A stretch of DNA of 64,000 nt. It comes from Cinnamomum chago. Its lineage: Eukaryota > Streptophyta > Magnoliopsida > Laurales > Lauraceae. Positions 9,791 through 21,775 of the stretch are shown here, piece by piece. A program made the translations under genes and the position numbers. Where the stretch lies: NCBI GenBank assembly GCA_038049695.1, contig CP142452.1, positions 33,282,501 to 33,346,500 of the forward strand. Reading direction: 5' to 3'. Position 1 is the first letter of the stretch. Each line of letters starts with the position of its first letter. The notes beneath the pieces were generated by a model. It had not been told where the DNA came from. It saw only the letters and a list, made by a program, of their open reading frames with translations, and did no database searches.

Positions 9791-10204
9791 ACATTGTTCA
9801 TTGTTAAGTCTCTATACATACTCATGTTTACTAAGCCTCAATGTGACCTGGTGTTATGATCATGTTGGATGCCTTAGGACAGGTGGACTTAGGGGGTGAA
9901 CTGCTAACCGCATGAGGTCGGCTGGCTGAAATCTGGGGTCATTTTTTAGTTTTAAACAAGCTCAAAAATATCATCTAAAACCTTTCAAAATAACAATTTA
10001 GCCTAGGGTTTTTAGGGTCACTTAGGGGCATGGTTTCGGTCCCAATTACCTAATCTTGGTTGGCACAGCTTGATGTTGATCTTTGACGAATCCTGGCCTT
10101 TTCAAAAAGCTTTGACAGTCCTCTTGAATTGAATCTTCTTTGAAGTAGTTAAGAGACAATGTGTTCGGAACTCTTTGGCACGGAATTGACAATAAAAACA
10201 GTGC
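9791..10204. other. Unassigned stretch
   Basis: I recognise no ORF, RNA gene or repeat here. It lies between the copia LTR and the first reversed satellite monomer. It may include the outer part of the copia LTR and a decayed satellite edge. Confidence 0.3.
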
Positions 10205-10640
10205 ACATGAAAATGTGGCACTAACACCGGTTAGATAATTAGAAGCAAAAATCGATGCTTTTCCGACACTTAGGCTTGAAAACGGCCCGCCGGGGGTCCG
10301 GAACGGGAAACGTCCCCCAGAAAAATTGGAAACCGGCGCGAGCACTTTGCTCAAGGCGAAATTAACTTGCAGGAACTGACGGCTCGTAAATCGGACTCCC
10401 GGTTAACAAATTAGACCTAAAAACGTTGGATTCTAAACACATAGTCTCGAAAATAGGCCGTCGGAGGTCGAAAATGGGAAACGGCCATCGGACAGCCCAG
10501 AAACCAGCGCGGGTACCTTGTTCAAGGCCAAAGTAACTTGTAGGAATTGACGGTTACTGAATCGGACTTTTGGTTAACAAATTAGACACAAAAACCCCTT
10601 GATTCTCAATACTTAGGTTGCAAAACAGGCCTCCGAAAAA
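10205..10640 (-). repeat. Satellite monomers in reverse orientation
   Basis: About two and a half monomers of the roughly 170-bp satellite run in reverse. Landmarks are CTTAGGCTTGAAAACGGCC, CGGGTCC-like GC-rich patches, GGCGCGAGCACTTTGCTC and CTCCCGGTTAACAAATTAG. The orientation is opposite to the large array at 23641-64000. The right edge joins the CACTA-end segment at GAAAAACTTAGGAAAAGATT, the same junction as in the right-hand copy. Confidence 0.85.
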
Positions 10641-11010
10641 CTTAGGAAAAGATTTATATATTTACATGTTTATCGTTCATTTATAATTTAATTCATTGTG
10701 ATTTTAACGTTGCTTTTGTCATTGCAGATTGATGGACGCTTTGGGGTAGGTTGCAGACTTATGGGGGTGTTTTATTTTTTTTAGTTTATTTATATATGTA
10801 TATTGGAGATTTATATGGGACTGTAACATTATTGATTGTAATATTTGTTTAATGAGATGAATGATTTGTTGAAAAATGATGATGGTTGTTTGTTTATTTA
10901 GCAACTTTTGTTTGCTTGCATTTATTATATTGAATATAGGTATATGAACATGTTTATCTTTTTGATACAGGTTTATAGGAAAATAATATTGAAAAAACAA
11001 GTATCAGATT
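10641..11010 (-). mobile_element. CACTA-end internal segment, left inverted copy
   Basis: This stretch closely matches the reverse complement of 23271-23640, with a few small indels. Shared landmarks include GTCATTGCAGATTGATGG, ATGGGACT..ATTGATTG and TTTAATGAGATGAATGATTTG. A TTGCAG splice-acceptor-like site followed by a short open stretch ending at a TAG suggests a 3'-terminal exon and untranslated region of the element. No transposase domain can be read. Confidence 0.65.
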
Positions 11011-11705
11011 TAAAAAAAAAAAAATACTTTTACCGACGTTTTTTCGTCGTAAAAGTATTTTATTTTTTAATTTTTCTTTTTAGTTTTTCCGAAAAAAAAA
11101 AAACGTCGGCCAAAGTATATTTATTTTTTATTTATTTTTGTTTTTCATTTGCCGACGAAACAAAAACGTCGGGCAAAGTATCTTTATTTTTTATTATTTT
11201 TGTTTTTCATTTGCCGAGGAACAGAAAACGTCAGTCAAAGTATTTTTATTAATTTTTTGTTTTTCATTTGCCGATGAAATAATGTCGGTAAAAGTATACT
11301 TATTTTTTATTTATTTTTTGTTATTTCATTTGGCGACGATAAAAAATGTCGGTAAAAGTATATTTATTTTTTCTTTATTTTTTGTTATTTCATTTGGCGA
11401 CGAAAAAAAACGTCGGTAAAAGTATATTTATTTTTTCAGTATTTTTGTTATTTAATTTGCCGACGAAAAAAAACGTCTGCAAAAGTATATTTATTTTTTC
11501 TTTATTTTTTGCTATTTCATTTGCCGACGAAAAAAACGTCGGTAAAAGTATATTTATTTATTTTTTGCTATTTCATTTGTCGACAAAAAAAACATCGGTA
11601 AAAGTATATTTATTTTTTGTTATTTCATTTGCCGACGAAAAAAAACGTCGGTAAAAGTTATAATTCAATATTGAGAAAAGTAAAATACATTTACCGACGT
11701 TTTTA
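11011..11705 (-). repeat. CACTA subterminal repeats, left copy
   Basis: About eleven units of roughly 55-63 bp each carry CCGACG, a run of A, then CGTCGG, followed by TAAAAGTATATTTATTTTTT. The inverted CCGACG/CGTCGG pairs are the kind of subterminal motif that binds transposase in En/Spm elements (family knowledge). The reading frames across this stretch are a by-product of the period. The expected terminal CACTA sequence is not found at the right edge, so this end is truncated. Confidence 0.75.
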
Positions 11706-12901
11706 ACAAAAGTACAAGCTTGGAAAGAATTAACATAAGAGTGGTCAGCTTTACCCAACATATACAGAATTAACACAAGAATTAGCACTAGAACCATTTC
11801 ATTTTTTAACTATACATATTATCAGCTTTGGCTGTTAAATGAAAAGAAGGGGAAAAAAAAAAACATACATATTATAATAGAGTGGTCACTTATTATGAGT
11901 AATTCATTGCAAGGCAGCTTTAGTTGCAAATGGGTCTCCGGTTATTTGAGTATCCGAAGTTTCCGATTCTGAATAAAGTAGGTATGAAACTTCTTTTTTT
12001 TTTTACGTCCAGGAGAAATTTGGATTCACATCCAGATCCATATATATGATCCAGAGCATTCAGATCCAAAATCAGATACATGCATGTTCTGACCCAGGGA
12101 CTCAGACATGGGACAGATCAATTTACATAGTAAAAGTACATATAAATTTTAAAGGTCTAAATAACTTGAGTTATTTATATTTGGTAGTCTATGTAGCTTT
12201 AAACCAATATCATTTTATCGCCCTCCTCATATATTTATAAATAAAAAATAAAATATTGAATATGCCCGAGCCCAGATTGCTTACAATTGGGCATTCCGTA
12301 GGCCCAGTGCAACTCATGGGCCCTCGGGCTAGACTTTAATCTGACTGTAAACCACTTTTTACCGATTCCATAGATTTAAGCCAGTGACAGTGAGCTCCAA
12401 GTAGATCAAAGATAAATCGGTAAGACCTTATACACCAGTGCTTGGTCAAACCCACCCAGAATCACTCGAACTTTTAGATTCTAAACCCAGCTTGCTCTCT
12501 TGCATCCATACTGTAAACACATGAACAGTACAAGCCCCCACACAAACATAAAAGTGAGACATGCCCTGATGTGAGCCCTACAGATCAAACTGCACCATCT
12601 TATGTGGTTACTGCTGTCACCTCATGAAGCTATTCCGAGACACAGCAACAACAATTTGAACTCTTCCTATTTCATGGTGAGAAACAATTCATGTTATATA
12701 TCTATATATAGAAGTGCTAGAAAACTCATGGGTAAATTTATTTTATATAAGTGACAACCATGAAATGCAGTTAGATGGAAAGATATGGATAAGATAAGAG
12801 AAGGGGCCGGAAAACCTCTATACAAAATGAAAGATGCCTTTTTTCCCTTGCTACCACATCACGGCATTTATAATTTAATTGTTGAATGTATGAAACTATA
12901 G
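11706..12901. other. Unassigned stretch, probable 5' flank and intron of GH17 pseudogene
   Basis: There is no convincing coding sequence. GH17 glucanase genes usually have a short first exon for the signal peptide, then an intron. A splice acceptor TATAG ends at 12901. I could not identify a first exon with a clear signal peptide. ATGTGGTTACTGCTGTCACC near 12602 is a weak candidate. Confidence 0.35.
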
Positions 12902-13415
12902 GTGCACAATCCATTGGTGTTTGTTATGGCATGCTGGGCAACAATTTACCTCCACCGCAGGAAGTTGTCAACTTCTACCAATCGCAAAACAGTGGACGGA
13001 TGAGACTCTGATCCAAATCGCGCGGCCCTTGATGCCCTCAGGTGGTCAAATATTGAACTCCTCCTTGACGTCCCCAACGACCGATTGCAAGAGATGGCTT
13101 ACAACCCTTCGGCTGCAAACGCCTGGGTCCTGGACAATGTACTCTACTATTGGCCTAGTGTCAAATTTCGTTACATAGCCGTCGGCAATGAGGTGATTCC
13201 CGGTGGCCTAGATCAATTTGTTCTTCCAGCAATGCAAAACATCTACAATGCAATTTCATCAGCTGGTCTCAGAGATCAAATTAAGGTGTCAACCTCTATT
13301 TACATGGGTGTCCTTGGAAATTCCTACCCTCCATCTCAAGACTCATTCGAGGGGGAAGACAACCAATATTTCCAACCAATTATTGGTTTCTTAGCCTCAA
13401 CACAAGCACGACTTT
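12902..13415 (+). pseudogene. GH17 beta-1,3-glucanase, 5' part of main exon
   Basis: After the splice acceptor at 12900-12901 the reading is [16 protein letters not shown], the standard start of a mature plant glucan endo-1,3-beta-glucosidase. A two-base loss near 13008 shifts the frame. The new frame reads ALDALRWSNIELLLDVPN, then YIAVGNEVIPGG with the proton-donor Glu of GH17, then a stretch through QYFQPIIGFLASTQARL. There the LINE inserts. Members of this family cleave beta-1,3-glucans in the wall or vacuole and often act in defence. The frameshift, the LINE and two stops in the 3' part make this copy non-functional. Confidence 0.9.
13404..13415. repeat. LINE target site duplication (left)
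   Basis: AAGCACGACTTT here is repeated exactly at 19264-19275 after the LINE tail. A 12-bp duplication is typical of target-primed reverse transcription. Confidence 0.9.
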
Positions 13416-13456
13416 GTTCAACTCAGTTTCAGACAGCATTGTCTTTTTCGAATAGT

Positions 13457-15380
13457 ATGTCTCCCGCCCAAACCCACCTACCTTTCCCGTCCACCTCCAC
13501 CGGCAAACCCCCGCCCCACCAACCTTTTCCGTTCACCTCCACAGACCAACTACCGTCCCACCAACCTCCTCCAACTGCCACCTCCATCCAGCCTCATCTG
13601 CCTGCCCCTCACCCATTTCTTCCCTCCCCCTCCTCTGTTCAGACTCTGTTACCGCCTGCTCCCCATCCTCTCCTTCCCTCCCCTTCCACTGACCAGCCTC
13701 TGCATGGCCTCTCGCACTGTACCCCCAGCAATCTTCAACCTCTCTCCTTACAGCCACATAACTTCCCCCCTCTTCCCACCCAGACCCCCCCCCCCCCCCC
13801 CCCCCCCCCGACTCCTCGAGCTTTCCCTTCTACAGCGGCAAGCTCTTCAGCCCCTTTCGCCAACCTGGTCAGACCTGGTTCTCAGATCTGGCCACTAGCT
13901 ATCAACCCCTCCCCCTTTCCTCCTCCTCATCAATCGTATGCTAACCTGTTCTCTGCTCCTCAATCCCCTCTTCTCTCCTGCCTCCCAGCGTCTCTTCCTT
14001 CTCCAACTTGGATCAATGGTAAGCCTTCCTTAACTATCCCTCAATCAATGCTTAACTCCAGTAAGGAGTCTTTCTCCTTTGCTGTTATAGGCAAATTTGC
14101 TGGCAGACGCCCCTCCCTTGAATGGGTGGAAGTAAAAGCTAAGCTCTGGCCACTAACCAGGCCCTGTATGGTCTCCCTTACCAACAAAGGCCACTTCATC
14201 TTCAGATTCAACTCTCCAGAAGATAAAGCCTCCATCCTCAGTCTCTCTCCCCTCTCCATTGACAAGAAAAAAGTCTTCTTCTTACCCTGGTCCCCTGGGC
14301 AAGATGAATCAGTTTGGCCTTCCTTAGCTCCAGTCTGGATTAGATTGTCAGGGCTTCCTTACCACTGTTGGAGCCAAAACATCATCCTCTCCCTAGCCAA
14401 CTCAATAGGGCAGCCAATCAAGCTTGACAACATAACAATGGCACAGCGTATTCTTTCCTTTGCTAGAGTCCTTGTGACCATAGATCTCTCTAAACCTAAG
14501 CCTTCCTCCATCTTGGTAAACTTTCAAGGGAAAGGAGAACTGGAAATCTCAGTAGACTATGAGAACTGTCCCTGCCCCACATGCCTATCCCCAGGCCACG
14601 GTCAGTTAAACTGCCCCATCTCCAGCAATACCTCAGTTAGCAACCTCTCCTCACCAGCCTTAGTCTCCTCCATAACCAGTACCCAGACCCCTGCCACCTC
14701 TAGTATCTCCTCTTCCCTTAAACAAAGTCTCTCTACCTTTACCTTCTGCCACCCTAATCCTCACCCAGAACCTCTGGACAATTCATCAGCCTTTGGTTCT
14801 TACTCTGGTTGCCCTCTCCCTCCCTCTCTCAAGCCTTCAGGCAATGACCCTAGTGTAAGCCCTCCCCTCTCCCCCCCCCCCCCCCCCTTCCAACCTAGGG
14901 CCTGTTCTTTCCTCCATCCCTCCCAATTCCGAAGTAAACACCTCCCCTGTTCTGAGCCTCCAGGAACCCAATCAGATGGCCAATCCTCCCTCCATCAAAG
15001 ACCTCCCTTTTGAGGAAGTCTCGGCCATTCTTCAGAAAGCTGCTACTCCAACCTTAGACACCTCTAACCCCTTCTCAATCCTAGAACATTATTCGTTTCT
15101 AGACCCAGTAGATAACCCCTCTATCTATGGCCGCAACCTCCAAGCCTTATCTGAAGGTAATTCCTCCACTGAGGTCCCCCCTGGATTCGAGTCCCCCCCT
15201 GAGCCACCTGTTCCCTCCTCTCCCACAGCTCTAACTCCAGCTGATCCTAGCTGCCCCAGCTCTAGTTCAGTTGTCCCAGTCCCTCCTCATTCAATCACCC
15301 CAAGCCCCCCCCCCCCACCCCTCCCAGGAATCTACAGTTGGCAACCCCCTCCCAAACATCATCTCCAGAGGAAGACTTAG
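13457..15380 (+). pseudogene. LINE ORF1 (DUF4283-like, CCHC knuckle)
   Basis: The first internal ATG is at 13457 (MSPAQTHLPFPS). The frame is also open upstream into GH17, but the LINE begins only at 13416. Residues 1-180 are Pro/Ser-rich low complexity over C runs, including a 25-base run at 13785-13809. Next is a DUF4283-like region (SFSFAVIGKFAGRRPS, VWIRLSGLPYHCWS). It ends in CPTCLSPGHGQLNC, a CX2CX4HX4C knuckle. A 17-base C run at 14871-14887 precedes a change of frame. The C-terminal part continues at 14976-15380 (KDLPFEEVSAILQKAATP, PPGFESPP). ORF1 proteins of plant LINEs bind RNA. The break looks like a slippage frameshift, so the protein is truncated. Confidence 0.8.
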
Positions 15381-15467
15381 GAAAGGGAAGAATTCTTCCC
15401 TCCCGGCTCCCTCTTCTGGCACAATAACTAGGGGATCTAGAGGCAAACCCCCCCCCAACCCTTCCTC

Positions 15468-18400
15468 ATGTTAAAAGTCCTCTACTGGAATTGTAGGGGC
15501 ATTACAAATAGCCCCACCCAACGCGCCTTGGCTAACATGATCCGCAAACACTCTCCCGGTCTCATTTTCATTTCAGAACCTATGACTCCCTTCTCCCCTG
15601 CTATCTCCACGAGCTGGAACAGGTTAGGCTTTGATACTCTCCACTCCAATACCCCCTCAGCTTCCTCCTCAATTCCAAACCTTTGGTGCTTCTCCAAATC
15701 CTCTCACCATCTCTCCTCCAAGGTAAAAGACTCCTCCTCTCAACACTTCTCCATGCTCCTTCACAATAACACTACTGGCCTAACTTCCATCATAACTGGA
15801 GTCTATGGCTCCACCAACCCTGCCCTTAAAAAGGACCTCTGGGTTGTCCTCATTGACTCCTCCTCATCTACCTTGCCTTGGTGCTTTATAGGGGACTTCA
15901 AGGCTACCCTCAGCCATGCAGATAAGCTAAGTATCCGCCAGCCTACTCTCTCCTCTCTCAAAGCTTTCCAATCAGCAGTGCTGCAAGCAGGCCTCCAAGA
16001 CACCAAATATGTAGGAAATAAGTTCACTTGGTCTAATAATAGACAAGGTTGTTCTTATGTGGCGGCTAGGCTTGACAGAGCTCTTGTTAATTCCTCCTGG
16101 TTTAGCCATTTCCGTAACCCCACAACCCATCATCTTCCCAGAATTTCATCTGATCACAGTCCTATACTCCTAGCACACCACATCCAAGTTCCTCTCTCAA
16201 CCCCCCCCCCCCCTTCAAATTTGAAAACAAATGGTTGTTCCACCCCTCCTTCCTTGACACTGTTCAATCCAGTTGGGATTTGCCCATTGAGGGTGACCCC
16301 CAATTCATTCTAGCCAAAAAACTCAAAGCTCTCAAGCAATCCCTTAGACTATGGAGCAAGTCCACCTATGGCAACCTATCCCAGAACATCAAAGTTGCAA
16401 AAGACAAAGTCCTTTATAGCCAATTGCGCCATGATTCAGATCCCTCAGACCTCTCCAGAGAGGCTCTTCAGTCAGCCAAATCTGAACTCCATGAGGCCCT
16501 CTCTGCCCAAGAAATTCACTGGAAACAAAGGTCCAGAATTAGATGGCTGAAAGAGGGTGACAAAAACACAAAATCTTTTCACCTTTCCGCTAAGGCCAGG
16601 AGCTCCTTCAACTCAATCCACCACCTTTCCATAAATGGCTCCATCACAGAGGACCAAGATACCATTCAAGCCCATGTAGTGGACTTCTTCTCCAACCTCT
16701 TCAAGTCCCAGGATAGCCATCCAAACCCCTCCCTTTTCCAAATTAATAGCCCAAAGGTCTCAGCTGTAGAGAATTCCCTCATTACCTCCATTCCTTCTCT
16801 AGAAGAGATCAAAGCTGCTGTCTTCTCACTCAACAAGACCAGTTTCCCTGGGCCTGATGGTTTTAATGGAGCATTCTTCACAGCCACCTGGAGTATCATA
16901 GGCCAAACAGTCTCCTTAGCAGTCCAACACTTTTTCAAATCCAGAAGAATCCTCAGGGCTTCTAATACCTTCTTTCTAGCTTTAATTCCCAAGACCAAAT
17001 CTCCTACTTCCTTAGCTGACTTCAGACCAATTAGCTTGCTGAACTTCTCCTACAAAATCCTCTCTAAAATTCTCTCCACCAGGCTCTCCTCTATAATTCC
17101 TAACCTGATCTCCCACCACCAAGCTGCATTTATCAAAGGCAAAAGTATTCAGCAACACTCGGGCCTGGCTTTCGAACTTTTCCAAAAACTGAACTCCAAG
17201 TTTAGCAAAGGTTCTTTCTGCCTTAAGCTTGATATTTCCAAAGCTTTTGATAAGCTGAATTGGTCCTTTCTCTTTGTTGCTCTCCAATTCTTCAACTTCT
17301 CCGAAGGCTGGATCTCGTTGAGCAAAGAGTGTATCTGCACTTCCAAGTGTTCAGTGCTCCTTAATAGAATGCCCCAAGGTTTCTTTAGTTCCTCCTGTGG
17401 CCTCAGGCAGGGAGACCCTCTGTCTCCTTACCTCTTTATTTTAGCTGAAGAAATACTGAGTCTCCACTTGCAAAATCTTCAAGACCAAGGCCTCTTCATC
17501 CCTCTCTCTAAGATCCCTTCCACCCCCTGCCATTTGCTATATGCAGATGATATCCTCATTCTAATGAAAGGGGCAGCCTCAAGTGTTCTAATCCTTCAGG
17601 ACCTTCTGGAGTCCTACCAGTCAGCAGCAGGTCAATTTTTCAACCTCCAAAAAAGCCACTTCTTCCTTGGCAAATGCAGCTCGAGAAGAAAGAGAAGAAT
17701 CAGTTCAGTTCTTGGCATCCAAGAAGCCTCTTCTCACCTTATATACCTGGGCACACCGATCTGCATTGGGACTCCAAAAAGGAGACACTTCCTCCCTCTG
17801 CTAGACGCAGTTCAGTCCAAACTCTCTGCTTGAAAAGCCAACTTTCTGTCATTTGCAGGTTGGCTAACTCTCATTAAGCATGTAATCTCTAGTCTTCCAA
17901 TTCACCTGGCTGCCATAATTCCCCTGCCAGCTTCAGTTTGCAAAGAGATTGAGAGGCTCACGAGGCATTTCCTCTGGTCAGGTAACTCCCTCACCCACAA
18001 GCTCAATTATGTCAGTTGGGCAACAGTCACCCTTCCAAAGGCAGAAGGAGGCTTGGGCATAAGGAGAATAGCAGATGTTAACATAGCTTCCTTCATCAAG
18101 CTAGGGTGGCAAGGTTCCACCTCTAACTCTCTCTGGTCCAAATGGTTCAAGAACCGCTACTTCAAATTTCGTCCCATTTGGAGCTCTGAGAACTCTATCA
18201 TTGGCTCTTGCATTTGGAAACACATCCGCCGGTCAGCTGCAACCATCCATCAAGGAAGCTCTTGGATTTTTGGCAATGGCCAGAGCATAAACGCCTAGCA
18301 CGATTCCTGGACTGCAGATGACCCAATCTCCTCTAGCTTTCCTGGCCTTCTATACCCAAGGGACCAACGACTCTCTTCCCTCTTCCAAGCTGGATCCTGG

Positions 18401-19087
18401 GTCATCCATGCATACTTGCCAACTACTGTTCAGCAGCACCTTCATCATCTCCTCAAGGACCTCTCTCCCAACCTTGCTACCAGAGACTCCCTCAGCTGGA
18501 GAGACTCTCCCGATGGCAATCTTTCCCTGTGCATTGCATGGCAGAAAATTAGGCACAGAGGCCAGACTCTCCCTTGGCCAAAATTGATATGGAACAACAT
18601 CTCCCCCCACAAAGTAAACTGCTTCGGCTGGCGTCTGATGCACAACAAAATTCCAACTGATTCTTGGCTGAAACGTCTGGGCTTCTCCCTTGCATCCAGA
18701 TGCATCCTCTGCTGCGCTGCAGAAGACTCAGTGGGCCATCTTTTCTTCTCTTGTGATCTAGCAAAAGCCATTTGGTCCTGGCTTCTTTAAGCTGCAGGGG
18801 CTCCTCCTACAATCAGCTACTCTGCCTCGTCTATTTGGAAGTCTCTCTCTAAAGACAATGATGCCAAAGGGTCCAAATACATGGCTGCCATCCTCATCAC
18901 AGCTCTCTATCACTTTTGGAAGGCTCGTAATGAAGCCATCTTTGCTACTCGCAGCCCCTCCCTCCACTCTACTCAAGGCCAAATTCAAGAAGCCATCTCC
19001 TTCTCCATGAAACAGATGACTTCTCCTTTTGTAAGCATCCAGCTCAGTGCCCTGTTTGCTTCCTTGAGTATTGCCCCTGGTGCCTAA
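15468..19087 (+). pseudogene. LINE ORF2 (endonuclease, reverse transcriptase, zf-RVT)
   Basis: The ORF starts at ATG 15468 with MLKVLYWNCRGI, the opening of an APE-like endonuclease. Other motifs are FISEP, GDFKA (the family usually has GDFN) and SDHSP. A 13-base C run at 16201-16213 coincides with a frameshift. The next frame carries RT motifs: FRPISLLNFSYK, LKLDISKAFDKLNW, RQGDPLSPYLFI and the catalytic LLYADDILIL. In-frame stops follow at 17831-17833, 18296-18298 and 18788-18790. The reading still continues through GGLGIRRI and the zf-RVT region (FGWRLMHNKIPT, CILCCAAEDSVGHLFFSC) to 19087. The intact protein would nick target DNA and prime reverse transcription from it. This copy is inactive. 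Confidence 0.88.
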
Positions 19088-19263
19088 TCTGTTGGGTTCA
19101 GGAGCTCTCTCCCTGCTCCAGGTGTTTGGGCTTGCAAGCTCCCTTTTCTCTCTGCTTGTTTTCTTTTTGTTCTTTTGGGGGCCTGCCCCTTTTATTCTTT
19201 GTATTCTTGCTTCTCCTTCCCTCTTCTTTTTAATTATAATTACCCTTTCAGCAAAAAAAACAA

Positions 19264-19754
19264 AAGCACGACTTTTGGCCAATGTGTACACATAATTTAG
19301 TTATGCAGGCAACCAAAGGGACATATCCCTCCCTTATGCATTGTTCACATCACCATCCACTGTTGCTTGGGATGGCTCCCTCCAGTATCAAAACCTTTTC
19401 AATGCGATGGTGGACGCTCTCTATTCAGCCGTGGAGAGGGTCGGTGGGTACAATGTGGAGTTTGTTATATCGGAGAGTGGTTGGCCGTCGGCCGGGAGTT
19501 TTGTAGTGACAGTTGAAAATGCTCAAACATATAACTGAAACTTAATCCGACATGTAAGCAGTGGGACTCCAAAGAGGCCTGGAAGGCCTCTAGAGACTTA
19601 CATATTTTCCTTATTTAATGAGAACCAGAAGACCGGGGCTGACATTGAACAGAATTTCGGGCTGATTTTCCCAAACAAGCAACCAGTATACTCCATCAAA
19701 TTCACTCCTGGACTACAAGATGGATTGATAAGATACATTTTTGATGCACTTTGA
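19264..19754 (+). pseudogene. GH17 beta-1,3-glucanase, 3' part of main exon
   Basis: After the second copy of the target duplication the glucanase resumes (LLANVYT), with a TAA at 19293-19295. It continues in the same frame through [17 protein letters not shown] and [12 protein letters not shown], which holds the catalytic nucleophile Glu. A TGA follows at 19536-19538. Beyond it the frame still reads [13 protein letters not shown] and [16 protein letters not shown], and ends at a natural TGA (19752-19754). Both catalytic glutamates survive in the two halves. Together they cover a normal mature length of about 330 residues with no X8 (CBM43) domain. Confidence 0.9.
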
Positions 19755-20048
19755 TTTTAGTTAATTTGTACCCGTAGCTATATAAACTTCACCATTAAAT
19801 AAAAGCTATGTTGTGCGGAATAAGGAATGTATTCAGATTCCTGTTGCTCTTTTTAATATATAAGGTGTGTCCTTTATTTTTTTCGTTGCTCATTGAAAGA
19901 CTTTTGTGATTGTAGTTTTAATTTTATTTTATGTTCAATTAATAGTTACTATAACAGTTCACTATTTTATTTTTAATGCGGTGATTGTTGCAAATTGGGA
20001 AAATTGTGGCTTATGATTTCTTATATTGAAACTTGGCACTAGGGCAAT

Positions 20049-21775
20049 TGTCACGCCCCCGGCCGGTTCTGATACCCGAAAACCACACAAAAATTCAAAC
20101 TTAGCTGTGAACATCCAGAATCTTAGTCTGCAGCAATGTCCTATTTAAAACATTTTCAAATAGTATAATATGAAACATTTAAGCAGAAGCATATGAACAT
20201 GGATTCGTAATGGTATCACCACACATATGTATCAAATATAGAGTGGAAGTCATAATTACAAAATTCCTTATGAAGTATATATAGTGGTTTATTTCAAAAC
20301 TCAAGACATCTAACTCATCACACTTAAGTACTCTCCAAGATGTGAGCCACACTAAGTCCACCGGTTGACCCGCTAGATCACCGGTTCTCCTTCCCAAAAT
20401 CCTTTTCGATCAGCGCCTAATAGACTGCCTTACTCTCCGTTGTAAGCAGATCGGACTCACGACCTACAACACCAAGGTACAAAAATAAGATCCAAAGGAC
20501 CTAGAATCACATAATACGTAAAGCATAATATGAATGCAATAAATAAAATAAGGATGATGACAATAATCATTAGAGCAACAATGTAAAGGAAACTAGGCAG
20601 GTAGTGCAATGATTAAGGTCCATCATGAATCAATATAAAAGAAGTGCACTATAATCAGTCCATCAATCTATCAAAGTGGCATATGCACATAGGCTGGTAC
20701 CACGGAAAACTATAACGCTACTCTCCCATAGTACATATGAGTTGCGGCCGGAATGCAGGGGTTAAAGCCAAGCTAGAACAAAGTTACCTGCATCAACTAG
20801 CCAAAGTTTGGTGTTGTGGAAAGTGTCGGTGTCATAGTGACGTACTGAGTGGCATAAGTTATCCTCAAAGGATCCTATCTAGATGGCAAAGCGAGATTAG
20901 CTCCGACCAAAGGTGATCATCCATGGCTAAACTTTTCAACTGAGTGAATGTATGTGCCGACTCATCTCACAATCCAAACAAGGTTCGGTAAACAAAGTCC
21001 AATCCATCCCATCAAAGGCATTAAAGTCCAAATTTATCCAAAACAATACCATCAAAATCAAAGTAAAACATACAAAATACTCATCCAAGGCATCCTAATC
21101 CATCCAACCAAACCATCTACTCCAGAGTTCAAAGGGTATCCCAATCACAAACCCATTGAATAGTCCGCCAAGCCACATACACATTAACCATCCTCCATTC
21201 ACATACAAGGTCTCCTACAGGCAAACCCAAGGTCAAAGGTCCTTATCATCATCATTATCCATTCACAATTAAATTCCATACAAATCCATGGGAAAGGAGG
21301 TCAATGATCACAAAATATGTAAAGATCATCCCATCCATAACAATCAAAGAATGGACATATAAGTAGCCAACCCTAGGTAAATTGATGCTCGTTTGTGCAT
21401 GATTACTACGCCATTCCACATGATGAACTACTGAGGGTCAGGATGCATTATAATTAAGTAATGGCCCTCCAATGACCAAGGTGCTCATGAATTTCACAAC
21501 CTTCATCCTCAAGACATGACTTTGTGCTCACACCGTACTTTGAACAACACCATAGGTAAAGGCTAAGCTCAACCTTTTACCCATGCTTGGTCCATCACTT
21601 AAAGGTCTAATGAAGAGGTTTATGGGCCCTTAAATAGATTAAATGGCCAAAAGATAGCATTTGGTATAGTGCTAGACAAAGGTCCTACGGTTGACCATGG
21701 AACCTTTCACAGCCGACCGTGGATACACTACGGTGAGTCCACAATTAGTCAATGTGTTATTGTCTGTCGGTCAGC
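20049..21775. mobile_element. LTR-like fragment, TGTCACGCCCCCGG start
   Basis: The sequence TGTCACGCCCCCGGCCGG at 20049 resembles the terminus of long plant Ty3/gypsy-type LTRs and the solo LTR at 56640 (TGTCGCGACCCCGG). There is no coding potential, no PBS or PPT, and no confident far end. A block near 20465 (CTACAACACCAAGGTACAAA) resembles spacer motifs in the other LTR-like fragments. Lineage is a guess. The right boundary is placed where a second similar terminus begins. Confidence 0.4.

Larger units (their letters stand above)
13416..19263 (+). mobile_element. L1-type LINE, near full length (5,848 bp)
   Basis: The element is bounded by 12-bp duplications and ends in an A-rich tail (TTTCAGCAAAAAAAACAAA). 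It has two ORFs: ORF1 with a DUF4283-like domain and zinc knuckle, and ORF2 with endonuclease, RT and C-terminal zf-RVT regions. Coding is C-rich and broken at homopolymer C runs and by three stops in ORF2. Pyrimidine richness on the coding strand (CCTCCC, CTCTCC) contrasts with the AT-rich surroundings. It lies inside the GH17 exon in the same orientation. Confidence 0.93.

Noticed and set aside
10908-11654. Overlapping plus-strand frames with YLFFIYFLLFH-type hydrophobic repeats
   Set aside because: They are translations of the T-rich CACTA subterminal repeats and not membrane proteins.
12602-12674. Possible GH17 first exon beginning ATGTGGTTACTGCTG
   Set aside because: Only the first few codons are hydrophobic, the rest is charged and polar, and the donor site is not convincing. 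I left it as a weak candidate only.
13533-19291. Minus-strand frames across the LINE, up to 177 codons
   Set aside because: They mirror the C-rich LINE coding strand. The plus-strand frames carry the recognisable endonuclease, RT and zinc motifs.
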